From: CBDFLD01 sp965249005
GTDB taxonomy: Bacteria; Acidobacteriota; UBA6911
Length of the DNA stretch: 64,000 bases
Assembly: GCA_965249005.1 (NCBI GenBank)
Contig: CBDFLD010000019.1
Span: 434,001 to 498,000, forward strand
Direction of reading: 5' to 3'
Shown: one piece after another, positions 26,184-33,801 of the stretch
Layout: the number at the start of each line of letters is the position of its first letter
Numbering within the stretch: position 1 is the stretch's first letter
Program-made: the position numbers and the translations under genes
Notes under the pieces: generated by a model
Database searches by the model: none
Told to the model about the DNA's origin: nothing
The model's input: only the letters and a program-made list of their open reading frames with translations

Positions 26184-27479
26184 ATGCGTTTGGAGATGGG
26201 AACATTTCCAGTTCGCCAAATCAAATTTAGCGAACAGACCCGGCTTGCCGGCGAGGTGTTGGAAGTCTGCAGGCAGGAGCTGTTGGACTTGATCTCAGCG
26301 GATCCGCGTTTCGCCGCGATAGAGATTGATCTTGTCCAACCCGGTGAATCGGCACGCGTGGTTCATGTGTGTGACGCCATTGAGCCTCGGATCAAGGTTC
26401 AAGGACCGGGGGATTGCTATCCGGGAATCCTCGGATCGATTGAAACCGTCGGACAGGGGACGACCCATCGCTTGGAGGGTATGGCGGTGGTGCTTTCTGC
26501 CGAGTACCCGCGAGAGATAGCTACCGGCACAGGCGCCGCGCTCGAAGGGATACTGGATATGACAGGACCCGGCGCCGTGGGACCTCTCTCCGAGACGCGC
26601 AACCTGGTCTTGGCCGCTTCTTTCGCTCCCGGACACTCGCTGGCCGACTATCATTCGGCATTGCAGCAGGCCGGTTTCCGGATTGCGCACCGATTGGCTC
26701 AAACGACTGTCGGCACCAAACCGCCGGCGACGCGTATCTATCATCGGTCCCCAGCAGTCGATCTGCCCAAGGTTGTCTACGTGCATCAGTCGCTGACCCA
26801 ATTGAACATGCCGGTGGCGGGCATCACCTGGTATGGGAACTATATCACGGATTGGATGCCTTTGTGGGCACACCCGAACGAGATCATCGATGGGGCGTTG
26901 CTGCCGGGGGTTTTGGGTGGACACGCTGCGAAGCCGACTTCGTGGGAACATCTCAACCATCCCGTGATCGATCGGTTGTACGGGGCGCACGGGAAAACAC
27001 TCGATTTCCTCGGCGTCATCTTTCATCGGACGCGCTTCGAGACTTTCGAAGAGAAGCAGCTGTCCGCCAACCAGGCGTCAAAGCTGGCCAAGCTTGCCGG
27101 TGCGGAGGGTGCAATCATCACCTGGGTTGGAGCCGGCAACGCTTTCATGGAGGGGATGCTCACGACGCAGGCGCTCGAGCGCGAGGGCATAAAATCGGTC
27201 TTCATGACCTACGAACACGGCGGCAAGGAAGGTCTGGATACTCCATTGATGTACTCCGTTCCGGAAGCCGACGCGATTGTATCGACGGGAAGTCTGGACC
27301 GGCCAGTCTCTCTTCCCCCCGTTGGGCGCGTCGTCGGAGGATCAGATTTGAATGTCAGTCCCGAGTCCCGTGGGGCACGGATTCCATCTGAGGCTGCCAT
27401 AGAACTTGGCTGGCAGCTGCCGGTGTTGAGCGCCGTGGATCATTGGGGATTCGGCAAGCGCATTTGCGTGGATTATTGA
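26184..27479 (+). CDS. grdE: GrdE-like subunit of a glycine/sarcosine/betaine-type reductase, pyruvoyl cysteine absent
   Basis: This 431-residue protein matches the GrdE/GrdG/GrdI proprotein family: MRLEMGTFPV at the N-terminus, ARVVHVCDAIEPRIKV, GILGSIETVGQGTTHRLEGM, GILDMTGPGA, PKVVYVHQ, DGALLPG, HGKTLDFLGVIF and EGAIITWVGAGN. In Clostridium GrdE an Asn-Cys bond is cleaved to give alpha and beta chains, the new N-terminus becoming pyruvoyl. Here the region after DGALLPG reads VLGGHAAKP (residues 243-251) and Leu244 replaces that Cys in an ungapped alignment. No pyruvoyl group can form in the known way. It is 21 bases after grdB, behind AGGAG, so the two subunits are coupled. Confidence 0.88.
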   Translation: MRLEMGTFPVRQIKFSEQTRLAGEVLEVCRQELLDLISADPRFAAIEIDLVQPGESARVVHVCDAIEPRIKVQGPGDCYPGILGSIETVGQGTTHRLEGMAVVLSAEYPREIATGTGAALEGILDMTGPGAVGPLSETRNLVLAASFAPGHSLADYHSALQQAGFRIAHRLAQTTVGTKPPATRIYHRSPAVDLPKVVYVHQSLTQLNMPVAGITWYGNYITDWMPLWAHPNEIIDGALLPGVLGGHAAKPTSWEHLNHPVIDRLYGAHGKTLDFLGVIFHRTRFETFEEKQLSANQASKLAKLAGAEGAIITWVGAGNAFMEGMLTTQALEREGIKSVFMTYEHGGKEGLDTPLMYSVPEADAIVSTGSLDRPVSLPPVGRVVGGSDLNVSPESRGARIPSEAAIELGWQLPVLSAVDHWGFGKRICVDY

Positions 27480-27502
27480 CGGGGTTAACAGAGGAGGGCG
27501 AT

Positions 27503-28747
27503 ATGGCAGTTCCGGCAGCGGACAAACGGTGGACCCTGGACCATCCGGAGCTGGGCACAGGCCCACTGCCACTGGAAATCTACACCAACCCTGACTACTT
27601 CGAGCGCGAACGCGAACTGATCTTTCGTCGCACGTGGCTGAACGTGGGTCGACAGGAAGAGATTCCCAATCCAGGGGACTACTTCGTCAAGGAGCTGTCG
27701 GTATGCGATACTTCCATTATCGTCATTCGGGGAAAAGATGGCGTGGTCCGGGCATTCCATAACGTTTGCTCACATCGCTCCAATCGCCTGGTCTGGGAGA
27801 CAGGCGGCGGCTCTTGTCGTGCCTTGGCTTGCGGGTTTCACAACTGGACCTATGACCTACAGGGCAATTTGATTCATGTTCCCGACGAAGAAGGGTTCTT
27901 TGATCTGGACAAGGGCCAAAATGGCCTGACACCGGTCGCGGCGGAGATCTGGGAAGGGTTTGTGTTCATCCATCTGGACCCGCATCCGAAGGAAAGCTTG
28001 AAAGAGTTCATGGGCGAGTTCGGTGAGGGAATTCACGGCTATCCGTTCGAAAACATGGGACTGTTTGCCTCATACAAAGTCGAAGAAAGAGTCAATTGGA
28101 AGGTCTTGGTCGATGCACAGCAAGAGGGTTATCATGTCCCGTTTCTGCATCGCAACTCCTTGGCGGCTGCCACCACGAGCAAGGAAAACCCGTATTGCCA
28201 CGTGCTGCAATTCAACCTCTATCCGTGCCACCGCCAGATATCGTGTTGGGGCAACGCCCAGCATCAGCCGAGTCCAGTAGAGGGCTTGTCCTATCGCTAT
28301 GCGGAGTACATACCCGCTGCGTTTGCGGCGGACGAAGAGGCCGCAGTGGACGGGTTGCCGCCAGGAGTGAATCCGACCCGCAGTCGCGATTGGAGTTTCG
28401 ATTTCAACGTCCTCTTCCCGAATTTCAACCTGGCCCTTTTTGATGGCACCTACTTCACGCACAATATCTGGCCACTGGCAATCGATCGTACGGTTTGGGA
28501 AGTGAAAATGTACTCCATTCCGGCAGAAAAGCCCGGACAGCAGTTCAGTCAGGAATACGGCAAGTGCGTTTTCTTTGCCGCACTCATGGAAGACGCGAGC
28601 ACACACGAAATGACGCAATCCACCCTGGCCTCCGGCGCGAAGGAGTTCATGCATCTTCAAGATCAGGAAGTTTGCATCCGCCACTTCCACAAGGTGGTTG
28701 CTGAGCACATCGGCAGCCCATACGCCGACATTGCAGTCGGCAAGTAG
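27503..28747 (+). CDS. Rieske non-haem iron oxygenase, alpha subunit (copy 5)
   Basis: This 414-residue paralogue has NVCSHRSN and ACGFHNWTYD in the Rieske domain (Gly to Ser and Gly to Asn changes beside the ligands, which are themselves intact), GYHVPFLH for iron, and MEDASTHEMTQ. ATG 27503 follows CAGAGGAGGGCG; the longer frame from 27443 overlaps grdE. Its direct position 23 bases behind the grdB-grdE pair places an O2-dependent enzyme in the same message as the selenoprotein. Confidence 0.93.
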   Translation: MAVPAADKRWTLDHPELGTGPLPLEIYTNPDYFERERELIFRRTWLNVGRQEEIPNPGDYFVKELSVCDTSIIVIRGKDGVVRAFHNVCSHRSNRLVWETGGGSCRALACGFHNWTYDLQGNLIHVPDEEGFFDLDKGQNGLTPVAAEIWEGFVFIHLDPHPKESLKEFMGEFGEGIHGYPFENMGLFASYKVEERVNWKVLVDAQQEGYHVPFLHRNSLAAATTSKENPYCHVLQFNLYPCHRQISCWGNAQHQPSPVEGLSYRYAEYIPAAFAADEEAAVDGLPPGVNPTRSRDWSFDFNVLFPNFNLALFDGTYFTHNIWPLAIDRTVWEVKMYSIPAEKPGQQFSQEYGKCVFFAALMEDASTHEMTQSTLASGAKEFMHLQDQEVCIRHFHKVVAEHIGSPYADIAVGK

Positions 28748-28757
28748 AGGGAGACGA

Positions 28758-29096
28758 ATGAGCAACCGGTTTCTACCGGATCCGTTTGAGGAGCTCGAGC
28801 CATTTGTCGTGAAGTGGTCATTGGCCAAAGAAACGGATCGACGTGCCGAGCGTGCCTCGAGCGCGATGCACGAGCTTCAAGTCTTTTACGATACGATGCT
28901 GCCCCGAATGGAGACGATCATCGAGTATCTCAATCAATATCCTTTGGATGACGTACCCGCGAAGGCGCGCCGGCTGCTCTATCTCACGCTGTCACTGGCA
29001 GAGGTGGCGCCGGCGGTGGAATTCTACAAACGACCGCTGCCGGTCGGCGTGTTCGACCACGCCCGATTCGTAGCGTTGCACGATTCGAAAAACTGA
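28758..29096 (+). CDS. Small Rieske-associated protein, copy B (unknown function)
   Basis: This 112-residue homologue of the proteins at 5188 and 30440 has ELEPFVVKWSLAKE, MLPRME, YLNQYPLDDVP, TLSLAEVAPAVEFYK and FDHARF. It starts 10 bases after Rieske copy 5 with AGAGGGAGACGA upstream; an in-frame extension to 28698 overlaps the oxygenase gene and is unlikely. It is predicted soluble and alpha-helical. It has no known family that I can name. Confidence 0.8.
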   Translation: MSNRFLPDPFEELEPFVVKWSLAKETDRRAERASSAMHELQVFYDTMLPRMETIIEYLNQYPLDDVPAKARRLLYLTLSLAEVAPAVEFYKRPLPVGVFDHARFVALHDSKN

Positions 29097-29158
29097 GTGC
29101 AGTGAAAAGGCGGCGCCCTGCGGCGCTTAACAGTAGCAAGTAAGAGGAGGTATCTATC

Positions 29159-30358
29159 ATGGCGACGATGGCAAACGACCATCGCTGGACTTTGGATTAT
29201 CCCGAGCTGGGGACCGGGTTGGTTCCCGTGGAACCGTACGTTTCGGCCGAATACTACGAGCGGGAGCGCGAGAAAGTATTCCAGCATTCGTGGCTACACG
29301 TGGGCCGCGCAGAAGAGATTCCAAATCCCGGGGACTATTTCGTCCGTAACGTCGCGGCCGCCAACTCATCGGTGATCATCGTGCGGGGAAGAGACGGGAA
29401 GGTACGTGGTTTTCATAATGTGTGCAAACATCGGGGAACGAAGCTGGTATGGAAGGAGAACGGCTGCAAGAAAGCGTTCGCGTGCCACTACCACGGTTGG
29501 ACCTACACGACCGAGGGCGAATGCATAAACGTGATCGAAGAAGATATGTTCTTCGACTTCAACAAGAGCGACTTCAGCTTGACCCCTGTGGCAACGGATG
29601 TATGGGAGGGTTTCATCTTCATTAATTTTGAACCAGAACCGCGGGAGTCACTCAGGGAGTTCCTCGGGGAATTGGATGGGCTACTTTCCGGCTATCCGTA
29701 CGGCTTGCTGACCAACTGCTACCGGTGGGAAGCGGACCTGCGCTGCAACTGGAAGGTGATTGTGGATTCACAGCAGGAAGGCTATCACGCCAAATGGCTG
29801 CATCGACGCTCCGTTCCAGGATTCTTGACCAATAAGGGAGAGCCGTCGCGGCACACGGTGGATATGAAGTGCTGGAAACGCCATCGGCTGATTTCCTACT
29901 TTGGCAATCGCGAACGAAAGCCGACACCGATCGAAGGATTGGCATGGAAGTTCGGCACCGGTATCACCAAACGCGAGTGGGCGGCCGACAGCATGCCTCC
30001 GGGGATCAATCCGTCACGCAATGAGAATTGGTCATTCGACGAGTATATGTTTTTCCCCAATTTCCATCTGCTCGTCTTCTTCGGCATGTTCCTCACGCAT
30101 CAGGCTTGGCCGATCTCGGCCAATCGCGCGATCTGGGAAGCACGCCTTTACCTGGCCGAACCGACGGATGCGGCGCAAACCTGGGCTCGTGAATACAGCC
30201 GTGCCTTGCTGCGTGATGCCTGGCTGGAGGACGGAAGCACGCTCGAGGCGAGCCACGAGGGGCTGGAATCTGGAGCGATCAGTCATTTCGCGCTCCAGGA
30301 CCAGGAGCTATGTGTACGGCACTTTGCCAAGGTGCTGGAAGACCATGTCAGTGCTTAG
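29159..30358 (+). CDS. Rieske non-haem iron oxygenase, alpha subunit (copy 6)
   Basis: This 399-residue copy is the most divergent: NVCKHRGT and ACHYHGWTY in the Rieske domain, GYHAKWLH at the iron site and LEDGSTLEASHEG near the C-terminal ligand, where the Gln conserved in other copies is His. All Cys/His ligands are present. AAGAGGAGG precedes ATG 29159. It probably differs in substrate from the other five copies. Confidence 0.92.
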   Translation: MATMANDHRWTLDYPELGTGLVPVEPYVSAEYYEREREKVFQHSWLHVGRAEEIPNPGDYFVRNVAAANSSVIIVRGRDGKVRGFHNVCKHRGTKLVWKENGCKKAFACHYHGWTYTTEGECINVIEEDMFFDFNKSDFSLTPVATDVWEGFIFINFEPEPRESLREFLGELDGLLSGYPYGLLTNCYRWEADLRCNWKVIVDSQQEGYHAKWLHRRSVPGFLTNKGEPSRHTVDMKCWKRHRLISYFGNRERKPTPIEGLAWKFGTGITKREWAADSMPPGINPSRNENWSFDEYMFFPNFHLLVFFGMFLTHQAWPISANRAIWEARLYLAEPTDAAQTWAREYSRALLRDAWLEDGSTLEASHEGLESGAISHFALQDQELCVRHFAKVLEDHVSA

Positions 30359-30439
30359 TTATCTTAGCTCACAAGCCCACGCGCAAACGCTAGTGTATTT
30401 TCAAACAGGAGTACTCAGTAACCGGGGAGGAGAATGAAT

Positions 30440-30790
30440 ATGGCCAAGCAAAAACTGCCCAAGGAGTTCAAGGATCTGGAGCCCTTCGCCGACTGGGCCT
30501 TGCGGACCGAGCGAGAACGCAACCACAAACGGCTGAACAGCGAGATGTCGGAGATACAGTCTCTGTACGATACGGTGCTGCCGCGTATGGAGGCCATCAT
30601 GGAGTACTTGAATAAGTTTCCCATCGACGACATGGCGGAAGAGGAACAGCGATTGCTCAACATTACCCTGTCGCTGGCCGAGGTGGCTCCGGCCGTTGAG
30701 TTCTACAAACAACCCGGGGTGATCGATGGCTTTCCTGCAGAGCGATTCGTGCCCGTGGACGTGCCGAATATGACGCCCAAGGAAGGATAG
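30440..30790 (+). CDS. Small Rieske-associated protein, copy C (unknown function)
   Basis: This 116-residue third member of the small family has LPKEFKDLEPFADWAL, VLPRME, YLNKFPIDDMAEE, TLSLAEVAPAVEFYK and FPAERF. ATG 30440 has GGAGGAG seven bases upstream; ATG 30434 is too close to it. It follows Rieske copy 6 after 81 bases. The three-fold Rieske linkage is the best clue to its role. Confidence 0.8.
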   Translation: MAKQKLPKEFKDLEPFADWALRTERERNHKRLNSEMSEIQSLYDTVLPRMEAIMEYLNKFPIDDMAEEEQRLLNITLSLAEVAPAVEFYKQPGVIDGFPAERFVPVDVPNMTPKEG

Positions 30791-30863
30791 CCTCGGGGGC
30801 GAGCCGGCAGGTCTCGACGTACCCGGACGAGAGTAGTCGGAGGGAATAGCGAGGAGAGCGAGG

Positions 30864-31394
30864 GTGAGCACAGCAATGACAAAGGGCAGCACGATGGAAG
30901 ATCTGGCACGACGGATCTGCCGTTTGGAGGACATCGAGGCGATCAAGCAACTGATCTCCCGGTACTCCCAGGCGTCCGACAAGCACAACGACCCAGAGTT
31001 GATGTTGCCGCTCTTTACCGAAGACGGCGCTCTGGACGTGGGGAGCGGCTACGGTCGTTTTCAGGGTCACGATGTATTGCGTGAGTTTTTCTTGGGCACA
31101 CCCAAGATCATCAGCTGGTCGCTTCATTACAATATTTCACCGCTGGTCGAAATCACGGGTGCCGGGAATAGTGCACACGTTTTCTGGTACCTGTGGGAAC
31201 TGGCCAATATGCCCGACGCGAAAGCAGAGGGAGAGGTTGCAGTCTGGATTGGTGGAACGTATGACTCCGATGTTGTAAGGGAAGACGACGGACAATGGCG
31301 ATTCAAGGAAATACGATTGAAGATGGAGCTGATGAGCCCGTACGAAGAGGGTTGGGTCAAAAAGCCCTGGCATGATCTGGGCCGACCCGATTAG
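30864..31394 (+). CDS. SnoaL-like/NTF2-fold protein
   Basis: The 176-residue protein has the NTF2-like N-terminal pattern seen in SnoaL-4 proteins and in beta subunits of ring-hydroxylating oxygenases: EDIEAIKQLISRYSQASDKH, LFTEDGALDVG, then YLWELANM and a C-terminal strand WRFKEIRLKMEL. It could be a small isomerase/dehydratase, or it could replace a beta subunit for a Rieske enzyme. GTG 30864 has GAGGAG eight bases upstream; ATG 30876 is an alternative. Confidence 0.72.
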   Translation: MSTAMTKGSTMEDLARRICRLEDIEAIKQLISRYSQASDKHNDPELMLPLFTEDGALDVGSGYGRFQGHDVLREFFLGTPKIISWSLHYNISPLVEITGAGNSAHVFWYLWELANMPDAKAEGEVAVWIGGTYDSDVVREDDGQWRFKEIRLKMELMSPYEEGWVKKPWHDLGRPD

Positions 31395-31454
31395 TTGTAG
31401 TGGTGCCGCAATAGTCAGCTTCCAGTGCCCATTGCCGCCATCCACCAGCGATCG

Positions 31455-33029
31455 ATGACAAACAACCTCACCCGAAGAGATTTGCTCAAACTGGCCGCCG
31501 CGTCTCCCACGGCGTTTGCCGGCCTCTTAGGCGATGTCTCCGCGTCAAGCGATGTCTCCGCGTCAAGCGATGTCTCCGCGTCAAGCGATGTCTCCGCGTC
31601 AAGCGATGTCTCCGCGTCAAGCGATGTCTCCGCGATCGACCGAAGCCTGGACCGGACGGCCAAACCGAAGAAAGTCGTAGTGATCGGCGCCGGCCTGGCT
31701 GGCCTCATGGCAGCGTACGAGCTCACGCAGGCAGGCCACGATGTGACGATCCTGGAGGCGCGCACCCGGGCCGGTGGCCGGGTCTATACTCTACGCGAGC
31801 CATTCTCGGATGGGCTCTACGTCGATGCGGGCGCAAGCCAGATCCCCGCGAATCACTACCTGACGCTCAAGTATGTTCGCCTTTTCGGTCTCGAGCTCGA
31901 TCCGGCGAAGCCGAGTGATCAGGCGTCGGTTCGCTTCATTGGCGGCAGGAGATGGACGGTAAAGCCGGAGGAATCCTTCCGCTGGCCGTTTGCCCTGACC
32001 CCGGAGGAAAGGAAACTCGGGCCAGAAGGCCTGATGGAGAAGTATATCCTCCGGATACCGAGACACGAAAGCCAACAGCTCGCAGTCTCGCCGGATTGGA
32101 GTCCTCCCGAGTTGCGACAGCATGATCGGGTCAGCTTCGCGGAATTCCTCCGGCGGCAGGGCGCGTCGCCGGGCGCCATCCAGCTGTTGGGCTTTGGCTA
32201 CTACGATCTCTGGGGGGAAGGAACCGAAGAAATCTCGGCACTCATGCTGTTGCGAGAAATTCGTCATCAGCTTTCGCACGATCAGCCATACGCCATCAAG
32301 GGAGGAAACGACAGGCTGCCCAAGAGCTTCGCAAGAGAGCTTGCCAAAAAGATTCGATATGGGTCCCCGGTTGTCCGGATCGAACACGACGCTCACGGCG
32401 TCCGGGCGGCCATAGAGCAAGCCGGTGAGGCGCACACGATTTCCGGCGACTATCTCATTTGCGCGATTCCGTTTGGGGTCTTGAAGAACGTGGATATCTC
32501 TCCGGCGTTTTCCCCGGAGAAGCGGCGAGTCATCGAGCAACTGCCCTATATGTCCATCTCCCGCGTCTACTTGCAATCTAGACGGCGATATTGGGAGGAG
32601 CAGGGGCTTTCCGGAGACGCAGCCATAGACGACCCGCCCACGATCATCGCGAATGAAACAAGAAGTCAGGCGGGGCCGCGCGGCATCCTTAATTCGTTCA
32701 TGGCCGGAGAGCAAGCACGTCACGTCACTGCCATGGACGAGAGTGGACGTATCCACTACGCGATGGGTCAGATCGAAAAGATCTATCCCGGGATAAATGA
32801 GCACTTCGAAGGGGGCATCTCGAAATGCTGGGATGAGGACGTTTGGGCGCGCGGGGCCGCCGCGTGGTTCAAGCCCGGCCAGATGATCGATTTCCTCCCA
32901 CACATTGGTCGTCCCGAGGGGCGGGTTCATTTCGCTGGAGAGCACATTTCGCCCTGGCCCGGGTGGATGCAGGGAGCGTTGCAATCGGGCCTGCGTGTGG
33001 CCCGCGAGGTACACGAGGCGAAGCTGTAA
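31455..33029 (+). CDS. Tat-exported flavin amine oxidase with hexapeptide repeats
   Basis: The 524-residue flavin monoamine oxidase family protein has a twin-arginine signal at the start (TRRDLLKLAAA, Arg7-Arg8), then a repeat stretch DVSASS x5 plus DVSA at residues 27-60, the FAD motif VVVIGAGLAGLMAAYEL, and the GG motif RAGGRVYTLRE. Near the C-terminus, RVHFAGEHISPWPGWMQGA is the typical FAD/substrate segment. It oxidises an amine to an imine/aldehyde, probably in the periplasm. The repeats lie just after the signal h-region and form a flexible linker between signal and enzyme. Confidence 0.85.
   Translation: MTNNLTRRDLLKLAAASPTAFAGLLGDVSASSDVSASSDVSASSDVSASSDVSASSDVSAIDRSLDRTAKPKKVVVIGAGLAGLMAAYELTQAGHDVTILEARTRAGGRVYTLREPFSDGLYVDAGASQIPANHYLTLKYVRLFGLELDPAKPSDQASVRFIGGRRWTVKPEESFRWPFALTPEERKLGPEGLMEKYILRIPRHESQQLAVSPDWSPPELRQHDRVSFAEFLRRQGASPGAIQLLGFGYYDLWGEGTEEISALMLLREIRHQLSHDQPYAIKGGNDRLPKSFARELAKKIRYGSPVVRIEHDAHGVRAAIEQAGEAHTISGDYLICAIPFGVLKNVDISPAFSPEKRRVIEQLPYMSISRVYLQSRRRYWEEQGLSGDAAIDDPPTIIANETRSQAGPRGILNSFMAGEQARHVTAMDESGRIHYAMGQIEKIYPGINEHFEGGISKCWDEDVWARGAAAWFKPGQMIDFLPHIGRPEGRVHFAGEHISPWPGWMQGALQSGLRVAREVHEAKL
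31533..31634 (+). repeat. 18-bp tandem repeats in the amine oxidase gene
   Basis: The unit gatgtctccgcgtcaagc occurs five times in perfect copies (31533-31622), followed by a 12-bp partial copy (31623-31634). It encodes DVSASS in phase with the gene. Copy-number change would preserve the frame. The core gtcaagcga recurs in the tandem repeat at 6350. Confidence 0.97.
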
Positions 33030-33045
33030 GGACCGAAGAGGGGAC

Positions 33046-33786
33046 ATGTCGGAGAACAAAACAAGATTTGTCGCGCTGGAAGTGGAAGATGTGGATGTCG
33101 CCCGAGCGGACCAGTATGAGCAAGGAGTCCGTGGGTTGATCCGGGCCATGGGCCAGGCGAAACTCGGGCGAGAGTTCGAGTGGCACGCAAGCCAATACAA
33201 CCTATCGTACTTTTACTCGTTTCCGCTCTCTTCGCTGGACGATCTGGACCCGGAAACCGGGGTGACCCGAAAACGATTCAAGCAGCTCTTGGCCGCCGTC
33301 GATCCTGAGGCGGCAAAGGAATTCTCGCTGGCAACCGTCCAGTCGGTGCAAGCAACCCGGTTGTTTGTTCTGGAACGAGTTGCTGAGTTTACCTACGAAG
33401 CGTCAAACTCCGTCGTCGAGGCGCCAAGGCATGCCATCTTGGACATTCATCACGTACGCACCGGTCAGCTAGAGCCCTACAAGGCGGCGATCCATCGCCT
33501 GATGGCGGCGGTGCGGCGGGCGGACTATCCCATTGGCTGGGCCGCTTATCGAGTTCTGATAGGCGAAGGCAAGACGCTTTACGGCGAGGGAAAGGTCTAC
33601 TACTACGTGGTTGCTTTCGACAGTCCGTCTCAGTTCCACCAACAACACTCCTTTGCGGGTGCTCTGGCAAAGGCGCTGGGCGAGGACGGCGCCAGGCAGT
33701 TACTGCTGGATGAGCGTCGATGTCTGGTGAGACTGGAGGCCTCCGAGCACAGGCTGCGGCCCGACCTGGGCTATGCCTCAGAGTAA
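33046..33786 (+). CDS. Protein of unknown function
   Basis: The 246-residue protein shows no motif I recognise. It is soluble, without signal peptide or transmembrane segment. The first half is rich in aromatic and charged residues (WHASQYNLSYFYSFPLSSLD), and a central segment reads APRHAILDIHHVRTGQLEPY. The second half, ending near PSQFHQQHSFAGALAKALGE, looks like an alpha/beta dimeric-barrel style fold, but that is only an impression. It starts 16 bases after the amine oxidase gene behind AAGAGGGG, and the next gene follows after 15 bases. Its job is probably tied to its neighbours in amine or amide breakdown. Confidence 0.7.
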   Translation: MSENKTRFVALEVEDVDVARADQYEQGVRGLIRAMGQAKLGREFEWHASQYNLSYFYSFPLSSLDDLDPETGVTRKRFKQLLAAVDPEAAKEFSLATVQSVQATRLFVLERVAEFTYEASNSVVEAPRHAILDIHHVRTGQLEPYKAAIHRLMAAVRRADYPIGWAAYRVLIGEGKTLYGEGKVYYYVVAFDSPSQFHQQHSFAGALAKALGEDGARQLLLDERRCLVRLEASEHRLRPDLGYASE

Positions 33787-33801
33787 GCGAACAGGAGCGG
33801 C

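Noticed and set aside
31533..31634. CRISPR-like repeats
   Set aside because: The units are contiguous without spacers and lie in frame inside a coding gene.
31791..33200. A 469-residue - strand open frame
   Set aside because: It is antisense to the amine oxidase and the following gene, both clearly coding; high-GC shadow frame.
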